From: JAFAGO01 sp031987605
Lineage (GTDB): Bacteria; Bacteroidota; Bacteroidia; Flavobacteriales; Weeksellaceae
Length of the DNA: 64,000 nt
Direction of reading: 5' to 3'
Assembly (NCBI GenBank): GCA_031987605.1
Contig: DALZZF010000005.1
Coordinates: 127,774-191,773, forward strand
Below are positions 45,512 to 51,826 of the stretch, piece after piece. The position numbers and the translations under genes are program-made. The stretch's first letter is position 1. The number at the start of each line of letters is the position of its first letter. The notes below the pieces were generated by a model. That model was given only the letters and a program-made list of their open reading frames with translations. It was not told the DNA's origin and searched no databases.

Positions 45512-45550
45512 TACGCAAAAAGATTACGCAATTGAATTTTTACTTTGCAT
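45512..45550 (+). promoter_or_regulatory. Operator and promoter of rtcB (site 1 of 3)
   Basis: TACGCAAAAAGATTACGCA (45512-45530) is a 19-bp imperfect palindrome. Exactly 29 bp after its first base comes TACTTTGCA (45541-45549), a Bacteroidota -7 box, 17 bp before the rtcB ATG. The same pair with the same spacing recurs at 46962 and 49678. Confidence 0.82.
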
Positions 45551-45566
45551 CATCAAATTAAATAAA

Positions 45567-46955
45567 ATGGAAAATAAAATCACAGGAAACGAAATCATAG
45601 CATTAGGTTACAAACCGGGAAAATGGTTTGCAGATGCTTTAGAATATATAAACAAAAATAGTTTATCAGTTTCCGAAATGTTAGTGTATTTAGAAAAATT
45701 CAAATCTCCAGACCCAATTCCGTTGAATAAAAATGTGGTGGATTTCATCATTAATATCAAGGCAGAAAACGAAGCGGAAGAAGATAATGTTCAGAAAGTA
45801 ATCCGAACAATGGAAACTTTGATGAAAACTCCGACTTTGGTTGCGGGAGCAGTAATGCCTGATGCTTGTCCGACAGGAGAAGAAGGACATATTCCCGTTG
45901 GCGGAGTTGCGGTTGCAAAAAATGCGATTCATCCCGGATTTCATTCCGCTGATATTTGCTGCTCTGTAATGCTAACCGATTTTGGGAAAAAAAATCCGAA
46001 AGAAGTTTTGGATGCGGCACATTCTATTACACATTTTGGTTATGGAGGAAGACCTCGCGGAGAGCAAATGCCAATGTCTCAGGAATTAATGGATGCTTTC
46101 AGAGAAAATTATTATTTGAATGATGAAAATTTAATCAGCATCGCACGTTCGCATATGGGAACTCAGGGAGACGGAAATCATTTTTTGTTTGTCGGAACTT
46201 CAAAACTGACAGGAAATACAATGATGGTAACGCACCACGGTTCAAGGGCTCCCGGTGCAAAATTGTACGACAAAGGAATGAAAGTAGCCAACCGTTTCAG
46301 AATAGAACTTTCTCCCGAAACACTGAAAGAAAATGCGTGGATTCCTTTCGATACCGAAGAAGGACAAGCATATTGGGAAGCATTGCAGTTGATTAGAAAG
46401 TGGACAAAAGAAAATCACGAAACCATTCACAACGCTGTTTTATCCAAATTGGAAATGGAAGCCGAAAACAGATTTTGGAACGAACATAATTTTGTATTCA
46501 GAGATGGAGATTTATTCTACCACGCAAAAGGAGCGACTCCGCTGGACGACAAATTTTTACCGGATAGTGCAGGTTTACAGTTGATCCCTCTAAATATGGC
46601 AGAACCTGTATTGATTGTTCACGGAACAACCAACGGCAGAAATTTAGGATTCGCTCCTCACGGTGCAGGAAGAAATTTCAGCAGAAGTTTTCACAAAAAA
46701 TCTCTGGCTCATAAAACCATTAATGAGGTTTTTGCAGAAGAAACCCAAGGTCTGGATGTGAGATTTTTTTCCAACGAAATCGATATTTCAGAATTGCCGA
46801 GTGCTTATAAAAACGCTCAGAATGTCCGTTCTCAAATCGAAGAATACGGTTTGTGCGAAGTGATTGACGAAGTTCTTCCTTATGGATGTATTATGGCAGG
46901 AGATGTCGGAAAAAATGCGCCGTGGAAGAAAAAAAATAAAAAATTCAGAAAATAA
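45567..46955 (+). CDS. rtcB: RtcB-family RNA ligase
   Basis: A 462-aa RNA ligase that joins RNA ends bearing 2',3'-cyclic phosphate or 3'-phosphate to 5'-OH ends, using GTP and manganese. Visible: the metal-binding Cys region HSADICCSV (residues 127-133, in place of the usual DIGCGM), GTQGDGNHFLFVG, THHGSRAPGAKL, and HGAGRNFSRSF with the guanylated histidine near residue 365. The variant Cys motif puts it in a divergent subfamily. It is under the divergent WYL regulator and heads an RNA-repair gene set. Confidence 0.93.
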   Translation: MENKITGNEIIALGYKPGKWFADALEYINKNSLSVSEMLVYLEKFKSPDPIPLNKNVVDFIINIKAENEAEEDNVQKVIRTMETLMKTPTLVAGAVMPDACPTGEEGHIPVGGVAVAKNAIHPGFHSADICCSVMLTDFGKKNPKEVLDAAHSITHFGYGGRPRGEQMPMSQELMDAFRENYYLNDENLISIARSHMGTQGDGNHFLFVGTSKLTGNTMMVTHHGSRAPGAKLYDKGMKVANRFRIELSPETLKENAWIPFDTEEGQAYWEALQLIRKWTKENHETIHNAVLSKLEMEAENRFWNEHNFVFRDGDLFYHAKGATPLDDKFLPDSAGLQLIPLNMAEPVLIVHGTTNGRNLGFAPHGAGRNFSRSFHKKSLAHKTINEVFAEETQGLDVRFFSNEIDISELPSAYKNAQNVRSQIEEYGLCEVIDEVLPYGCIMAGDVGKNAPWKKKNKKFRK

Positions 46956-46961
46956 TTTAAT

Positions 46962-47000
46962 TACGCAAAATTATTGCGCATTAGTGTAATTACTTTGCAT
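46962..47000 (+). promoter_or_regulatory. Operator and promoter of the RNA array (site 2 of 3)
   Basis: TACGCAAAATTATTGCGCA (46962-46980) followed at 29-bp offset by TACTTTGCA (46991-46999). Transcription should begin near 47005, at the base of the first RNA hairpin (47008). The site begins 7 bp after the rtcB stop. Confidence 0.82.
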
Positions 47001-47007
47001 TATAAAT

Positions 47008-47072
47008 AAGTGAGGTCAAATAAAAGTTACTTCTAAAATTTCCAGGATTGTACTTTTATCATTATCTCACTT
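47008..47072 (+). ncRNA. Y-RNA-like hairpin RNA 1
   Basis: Lower stem AAGTGAGGT (47008-47016) with ATCTCACTT (47064-47072), 9 bp including one G-U. Internal loop CAA (47017-47019) facing CATT (47060-47063). Upper stem ATAAAAGT (47020-47027) with ACTTTTAT (47052-47059). The apical part is a 24-nt loop. It carries the motif AGGTCAA-N7-TTACTTC (47013-47033). The internal loop and layout recur, with different paired bases, at 47200-47282 and 47289-47353. The promoter box upstream places the RNA 5' end at this stem. Confidence 0.7.
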
Positions 47073-47076
47073 TTAT

Positions 47077-47192
47077 GGGGCAGTAGCTCAGTTGGTTAGA
47101 GCATAGGAATTCAATTGCAGAATTATCTTTCAGGTCAATTGCCATTTACTTCCTTAACCCTACGGTCACAGGTTCGAATCCTGTCTGCCCCA
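47077..47192 (+). ncRNA. tRNA-like RNA with a 59-nt anticodon region
   Basis: Acceptor stem GGGGCAG (47077-47083) with CTGCCCC (47185-47191), discriminator A; D arm GCTC-AGTTGGTTA-GAGC (47086-47102); variable loop CGGTC (47163-47167); T arm ACAGG-TTCGAAT-CCTGT (47168-47184). All of these are perfect. The anticodon region, 17 nt in a normal tRNA, is 59 nt here (47104-47162). It can form either TAGG/CCTA at its base or the longer hairpin AGGAA/TTCCT with CAATTG/CAATTG above it, and contains the array motif AGGTCAA-N7-TTACTTC (47132-47152). It is either a tRNA mimic or a tRNA with a 42-nt insertion. No anticodon can be assigned. Confidence 0.75.
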
Positions 47193-47199
47193 CAAAAAA

Positions 47200-47282
47200 A
47201 GGTCAATAAAAACTTACTTCTAATTGGTAATGCCGGTGAAAACCGGACTGTGGTTCGAGTCCGCAAAGTTTTTACATTACCT
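47200..47282 (+). ncRNA. YrlA-like RNA: Y-type basal stem carrying tRNA-like arms
   Basis: Basal stem AGGT/ACCT (47200-47203, 47279-47282), internal loop CAA/CATT, then a 9-bp stem TAAAAACTT/AAGTTTTTA (47207-47215, 47266-47274). Above it: a D-like arm TTAC-TTCTAATTG-GTAA (47214-47230, sharing two bases with the stem), a short anticodon-like hairpin CCGGT-GAAA-ACCGG with a GNRA tetraloop (47233-47246), and a T arm TGTGG-TTCGAGT-CCGCA (47249-47265). This is the layout known for bacterial YrlA RNAs, which mimic tRNA above a Ro-binding stem. The motif AGGTCAA-N7-TTACTTC is at 47200-47220. Confidence 0.72.
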
Positions 47283-47288
47283 AAAATT

Positions 47289-47353
47289 AAAGGTCAAATA
47301 TTTCTTACTTCAAAAATTACCTGTCACGTAGAATCAGAAATACAATTACCTTT
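47289..47353 (+). ncRNA. Y-RNA-like hairpin RNA 4
   Basis: Lower stem AAAGGT/ACCTTT (47289-47294, 47348-47353), internal loop CAAA/CAATT, upper stem TATTTCT/AGAAATA (47299-47305, 47336-47342), apical region 30 nt. The motif AGGTCAA-N7-TTACTTC is at 47291-47311. The start codon of the zinc-finger/TerD-like gene is 22 bp downstream, so the hairpin could also act on its translation. Confidence 0.62.
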
Positions 47354-47375
47354 TTTTAATTAAAACATTAAAAAA

Positions 47376-49613
47376 ATGAAAACACAAGTATTACAAAAAG
47401 TAGCATTAAGGAATCAGGCTTTGCTGGTTTCAGGAAATTCCGAAGGCGAAAAAACGATTTCAAAAAGCACATTTGAGCTGGTTGAAAATATGAAAAGTAT
47501 AGGATTTACTTTTTCAGAAAAACTGCTTCGGGCATTGAATACGCAGGATGAAAATTTCAAAAAAAAAATTTACGATACTTTCCAGGAAGTTTTGGGAACA
47601 AACCTCAACTGGACACCTTTGGTTAAAAACTGGAAAATCCAGACAGGAGAAACAAGAGAAGACCATATCATCACGTTTATTGCCAATATTTTTGGGAGTA
47701 AAAGCGGTTACCGTCCGGAATGCGGATGTCTGATTCCTTATAATACTTTTCCTATTGAAAGATATAACGGTTGTCCGTTTTGCGGAACACCTTTCCGGTT
47801 CGGGGAAATTGAATTCAAAAACCAGGGAAGTAAACTGAAAGTGCTGGATTTGTGGACTGAAGAAAATCTGAATGACTATTTTCAAGCATTGCTTTCTTCA
47901 AAAACGGCTTTGGATGCAACGCAGATTGATTCTTTGAAAATTTTAATCAAAGAACTGGAACTTCCCGAAACGGAAATCAAAATGAAAGAGACGGCAATGA
48001 CTGTTATCGATTCATTGGTTGAAAATGGAAAAGATTCCGAAGCCATTTGTTTTTTGAAAACGCCGACCGATATTTTGAGGTATTTATGGTATAAAAAGAC
48101 AGGATTTCTGCAAATTATAGAGCCCAAAACCATTATCAACAGAACAGCGAAAAACAATCAGCACCTTTGGAATTTTCTGGATACAAGCATTCAGAAAGGT
48201 AAAGAAGCAAAATATGTTTTGAAACTGAAATATTCCCGTAAAGAGTGTAAAATGGTGGCAAACTGGCTCAATAATCTGGAACAGGATGCCAAATCCATTG
48301 CGGAAAATATGCACCCGAAACGTTCGATGTGGGTTCGTTTTATCCGTGCATTGCGTCTGACAGAATACGGAAAGAAACCGGAATTTTCCAAACTGGCTGA
48401 AATTATGGATGTTTTTTATAATCAAAATTATGAAGTTTGGCAGGGAAAAGTCAATCATTTCCGATTGAAACAGGATTCCGAAAAAACTTTCGAACTGCTG
48501 AAGCAAAGACCGGGGCTTTTCGCAAGGTCACTATTTTCCAATATGCTTTGGCTTGGGGAAGATATTACGCTGGAACATTTCGACCAGATTACAGATAAAA
48601 TCCCGATGCGTCTGCTTTTAACGCTGAATATGTATGCTCCTCTTTATTTTGATAAAGAGAAAAGTAGAACTGTTAAAACATTGGGCGGAACTCACAAAAC
48701 TGTCCCTGCCAACCAATGGGTTTCCGCTTTTGAAAATGAGCATTTGAAAGAAATGGTTGTTAAAATCGAAAATTTGACTCTTAAAGCGGTGGAACAGAGG
48801 TTTGCAAAGGAAGAAAATGAAAATAAAACCATTTTTATTGATGAAAACCTTTACAATATTCCTTTGTCTATAGGCGACAGAAGCGATTCTGTTCAGGATT
48901 TGCCGTCTGCTTTGCAGGGAACTAAATTTCCATTGGAAGGAAATCAGGTAAGGCTTTTTATGCAGTGGGGAAAAGATTTGCCAAAACAGCATTTGGATAT
49001 GGATTTGAGCTGTCACGTTGCTTATGACAACAGAACGGATTTTTGCAGTTTTTCAAATCTTACCACTTTGGGATGTCAGCACAGTGGAGATATAAGAAGC
49101 ATTCCTGATTATAAAGGAACTGCAGAATACATCAATATTGATGTGGATAAATTGCAGAAAAACGATGCGAAATTCGTAACCTTTACCTGCAATGCATACA
49201 GCAACGGAAGTATTACTCCAAATCTGGTAGTAGGCTGGATGGATTCAAAATATCCGATGAGTATTTCCGAAAAATCGGGAGTTGCCTATGACCCTTCCTG
49301 TGTGATTCATCAGGTGAGAGTAACACAAAATGTGGCGAAAGGATTGGTTTTCGGAGTTTTAGATGTGGAAAAAAGAGAAATCATCTGGCTGGAAATGAGT
49401 TTTCAGGGACAGACCGTTCATAATCTTGGATTGCAGGGAGTAAAAAATATTCTCGCAAAACTGGATTCCAAAACCAGTATCGGAAATCTGCTGGAAATAA
49501 AAGCCAAAGCACAAGGTCTGGAAATCGTGGACAATAAAGGAAATGCTGACGAAATCTACGATGCAAAATGGGCTTTGGATTCTGCGAAAGTGACGCAGTT
49601 GTTTGTGGATTAA
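47376..49613 (+). CDS. Zinc-finger, helical and TerD-like scaffold protein of the RNA-repair locus
   Basis: A 745-aa cytoplasmic protein. Near the N-terminus is a four-Cys zinc site (Cys116, Cys118, Cys133, Cys136, in PECGC and GCPFCG). The middle (about 150-500) is helical and includes LLKQRPGLFARSLFSNMLWLG, a pattern I recall from the MXAN_6230/SCO0854 RING-domain family. The C-terminus (about 520-690) is TerD-like: DMDLSCHV, FSNLTTLGCQHSGD (HSGD at 569-572) and VTFTCNAYSNG. A TROVE/Ro-type fold in the helical part is possible but not shown. Position after the RNA array suggests it binds those RNAs. Terminator at 49636. Confidence 0.75.
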   Translation: MKTQVLQKVALRNQALLVSGNSEGEKTISKSTFELVENMKSIGFTFSEKLLRALNTQDENFKKKIYDTFQEVLGTNLNWTPLVKNWKIQTGETREDHIITFIANIFGSKSGYRPECGCLIPYNTFPIERYNGCPFCGTPFRFGEIEFKNQGSKLKVLDLWTEENLNDYFQALLSSKTALDATQIDSLKILIKELELPETEIKMKETAMTVIDSLVENGKDSEAICFLKTPTDILRYLWYKKTGFLQIIEPKTIINRTAKNNQHLWNFLDTSIQKGKEAKYVLKLKYSRKECKMVANWLNNLEQDAKSIAENMHPKRSMWVRFIRALRLTEYGKKPEFSKLAEIMDVFYNQNYEVWQGKVNHFRLKQDSEKTFELLKQRPGLFARSLFSNMLWLGEDITLEHFDQITDKIPMRLLLTLNMYAPLYFDKEKSRTVKTLGGTHKTVPANQWVSAFENEHLKEMVVKIENLTLKAVEQRFAKEENENKTIFIDENLYNIPLSIGDRSDSVQDLPSALQGTKFPLEGNQVRLFMQWGKDLPKQHLDMDLSCHVAYDNRTDFCSFSNLTTLGCQHSGDIRSIPDYKGTAEYINIDVDKLQKNDAKFVTFTCNAYSNGSITPNLVVGWMDSKYPMSISEKSGVAYDPSCVIHQVRVTQNVAKGLVFGVLDVEKREIIWLEMSFQGQTVHNLGLQGVKNILAKLDSKTSIGNLLEIKAKAQGLEIVDNKGNADEIYDAKWALDSAKVTQLFVD

Positions 49614-49635
49614 TCACTTAAAAACAAAAATTTTA

Positions 49636-49669
49636 AAACTGTCCTGAAATTTTCAGGACAGTTTTTTAT
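49636..49669 (+). terminator. Intrinsic terminator after the TerD-like gene
   Basis: AAAACTGTCCTGAAA (49636-49650) pairs with TTTTCAGGACAGTTTT (49651-49666), followed by T. It separates the RNA-array transcript from the third operator. Confidence 0.85.
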
Positions 49670-49677
49670 AAAACATT

Positions 49678-49716
49678 ACGCAAAAAGATTGCGTAGCTAT
49701 GTAATTACTTTGCACT
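49678..49716 (+). promoter_or_regulatory. Operator and promoter of the nucleotidyltransferase genes (site 3 of 3)
   Basis: TACGCAAAAAGATTGCGTA (49678-49696), the most symmetric of the three operators, followed at 29-bp offset by TACTTTGCA (49707-49715). The ATG is at 49733. Confidence 0.82.
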
Positions 49717-49732
49717 ATTAAATTCAGAAACA

Positions 49733-50446
49733 ATGAAAACAAAAATAACCGAAAAACTGAAATCTCTCGAAAAAGAGAAAAATATAGACCTACTTTTAGC
49801 GATAGAATCGGGAAGCCGTTCGTGGGGATTTGCCTCTCCGGACAGCGATTATGACATACGTTTCATCTACAAACATCCGAAAGAATGGTATCTTTCGCCT
49901 TGGGAAAAGAGGGACACGATAGAATTTATGACCGAAGATGATTTGGATGGTTCCGGCTGGGATTTGAGGAAAACTTTTCATCTACTGAATAAATCCAATG
50001 TTCCGCTTTTGGAGTATTTGTATTCGCATATCTTTTATGTAAAGAATGATGAATTTCTGGAAAAAATGTTTCCTTTGGCAGAACAGGCGTTTTCTCCGGT
50101 TGCCGTTGCGTTTCATTATTTAAGCATAAGCAAAAAATATCTGGAAGCATGCAATGCAGATGAAGTGAAACTGAAATCATATTTTTACTGTCTGCGAACG
50201 ATGCTGGCAACGAAATGGGTAATTGAAAAAGACAGTTTTCCGCCGGTAATTTTTCACGAAATGGTGGATTTGCTTCCTTCGAAGATAAAGGGAAAAGTTG
50301 ATTTTTTACTCACAATAAAATCCGAAAAGGGAGAAAAATATGCACATCCTCAGGATTGGAAATTGTTTGAATATTTGAAAAACGAACTGGAAATATTATC
50401 AGCAAAAGCAAAATTTCTGAAAAGTGGAAATCTCGATAAAAAGTAG
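49733..50446 (+). CDS. Nucleotidyltransferase 1 (COG3541-like)
   Basis: A 237-aa protein of the DNA polymerase beta-type nucleotidyltransferase superfamily. The active site reads GSRSWGFASPDSDYDIRF (residues 27-44), with metal-binding Asp39 and Asp41. A helical C-terminal domain follows (YLEACNADEVKLKSYFYCLRTMLATKW). Such enzymes in RtcB neighbourhoods are proposed to add nucleotides to, or otherwise mend, broken RNA ends. The acceptor RNA is unknown. It begins the third operator's transcript. Confidence 0.85.
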   Translation: MKTKITEKLKSLEKEKNIDLLLAIESGSRSWGFASPDSDYDIRFIYKHPKEWYLSPWEKRDTIEFMTEDDLDGSGWDLRKTFHLLNKSNVPLLEYLYSHIFYVKNDEFLEKMFPLAEQAFSPVAVAFHYLSISKKYLEACNADEVKLKSYFYCLRTMLATKWVIEKDSFPPVIFHEMVDLLPSKIKGKVDFLLTIKSEKGEKYAHPQDWKLFEYLKNELEILSAKAKFLKSGNLDKK

Positions 50447-50523
50447 GCAGATAATGTGTTTTTAGCAATTTTAGAATTGTAGGAATTATTATAAATTTAC
50501 ATTAATGATAAGCTTAAATAATA

Positions 50524-50715
50524 ATGAAAATTATTAAACCGAAAAATTTTGGAACTATAGAAATAAAGGTTGCTTTAGCGGGAAATTTTCTTGTCACTAA
50601 TGGAATTAGAAAACCTCCGAATAAGATTAATATTCCTTGTTCATCATATGAGGATGCTCTGGAAATAGTGGAGCTGTTAAAAAGTGCTAAAATTGGAGAA
50701 GTAATTAATGTTTAA
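50524..50715 (+). CDS. Small protein of unknown function between two nucleotidyltransferases
   Basis: A 63-aa protein, MKIIKPKNFGTIEIKVALAG at the start, with a predicted beta-beta-alpha layout and no recognised family. Its stop overlaps the first in-frame ATG of the next gene (50708) by 8 bp, so the two are probably coupled. Slightly more AT-rich than its neighbours. Real gene likely but not certain. Confidence 0.55.
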   Translation: MKIIKPKNFGTIEIKVALAGNFLVTNGIRKPPNKINIPCSSYEDALEIVELLKSAKIGEVINV

Positions 50716-51775
50716 AATGACAATCGACTTTCTAAAAGCAAATGATCTCATTCTCTTTGAAGCCGTTGCAGGAAGCAAAGCTTTTGGATTGGCGACGGAG
50801 AAATCGGATACGGATATACGAGGTGTTTTTTATCTTCCGAAAGAACAGTTTTTCGGGTTCGAATATATTCCGCAGATTGCGAATGAAACCAATGATATTG
50901 TATATTACGAAATCGGACGTTTTATGGAGCTTTTGCTGAAAAACAACCCAAATATTATGGAAATTCTCGCTACTCCCAAAGACTGCGTGTTGTACAAACA
51001 TCCGATTATGGAGAAGCTGAAACTGAAAGATTTTATTTCCAAACTCTGCAAAGATACGTTTGGTGGATATGCTTTAACCCAAATTCAGAAAGCGAGAGGG
51101 CTGAACAAAAAAATCGTAAATCCAGTGGAAAAAGAAAGAAAGAATTTGTTGGATTTTTGTGTGATTTTTGAAGAAGAATCTTCCGTTCCCGTGAAGAAAT
51201 GGCTGAATGAGAAGGGTTTTGAAAAAGAAAAATGCGGTCTGGTAAAAATGCCGAATTCCAAAGGAATGTTTGCTCTTTATTACGATATTAAAAATGACAA
51301 AAAATATCACGGTATTGTCAAAAATGAAGATTCAAATGAAGTGCGTTTATCTTCTGTTCCGAAAGGAGAAAAACCGGAAACGTATTTATTTTTCAATCAA
51401 GATGCATATTCGTCATATTGTAAAGAATATAATGAATACTGGAGTTGGGTAGAAAAACGAAATGCAGAACGTTATGAAACCAATCAGAAACACGGCAAAA
51501 ATTATGACAGCAAAAATATGATGCATACGATTCGTCTGCTTCAGTCGGCAGTTCAGATTTTTACGAAAAACGATTTGGATATCAGAGTGAAAAACAGGGA
51601 AGAATTACTTGATATAAAATCAGGAAACCGCGAATATGACGATTTGCTTAAAGAAGCGGATAAACTTCTTCACGAGCTTGAAAAATACTATTCAGCATCT
51701 GCGCTTCCTGATGTTCCCGATTTTAAAATAGCAGAGAATCTTTTGGTTGAAATCAGAGAAGAACTATATCAATAA
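50708..51775 (+). CDS. Nucleotidyltransferase 2 (COG3541-like)
   Basis: A 355-aa protein (352 aa if the ATG at 50717 is used, which lies directly after the upstream stop). The nucleotidyltransferase site is AGSKAFGLATEKSDTDIRGV (residues 21-40), with Asp34 and Asp36. A long helical region follows, including NMMHTIRLLQSAVQIF near residue 275, typical of the COG3541 family. It probably acts with nucleotidyltransferase 1 and RtcB in RNA repair. It closes the locus; a terminator follows at once. Confidence 0.85.
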   Translation: MFKMTIDFLKANDLILFEAVAGSKAFGLATEKSDTDIRGVFYLPKEQFFGFEYIPQIANETNDIVYYEIGRFMELLLKNNPNIMEILATPKDCVLYKHPIMEKLKLKDFISKLCKDTFGGYALTQIQKARGLNKKIVNPVEKERKNLLDFCVIFEEESSVPVKKWLNEKGFEKEKCGLVKMPNSKGMFALYYDIKNDKKYHGIVKNEDSNEVRLSSVPKGEKPETYLFFNQDAYSSYCKEYNEYWSWVEKRNAERYETNQKHGKNYDSKNMMHTIRLLQSAVQIFTKNDLDIRVKNREELLDIKSGNREYDDLLKEADKLLHELEKYYSASALPDVPDFKIAENLLVEIREELYQ

Positions 51776-51776
51776 A

Positions 51777-51808
51777 AAAACCACCTTATTATGTCAGGTG
51801 GTTTTAAT
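51777..51808. terminator. Bidirectional terminator between the RNA-repair locus and pnp
   Basis: AAAACCACCT (51777-51786) pairs with AGGTGGTTTT (51796-51805) with A and T tracts for both convergent units. Confidence 0.85.
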
Positions 51809-51826
51809 ATCTATTAAAGGTTTTTT

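Noticed and set aside
47008..47353. CRISPR-like array (repeated 7+7 nt motif)
   Set aside because: The repeat halves are short, the spacing is irregular (119, 68, 91) and the units fold as distinct RNAs. No cas genes are nearby.
47115..47363. 82-aa open frame on the plus strand after rtcB
   Set aside because: It runs through the tRNA-like RNA and the two hairpin RNAs; the peptide has no family character and paired RNA structure explains the sequence better.
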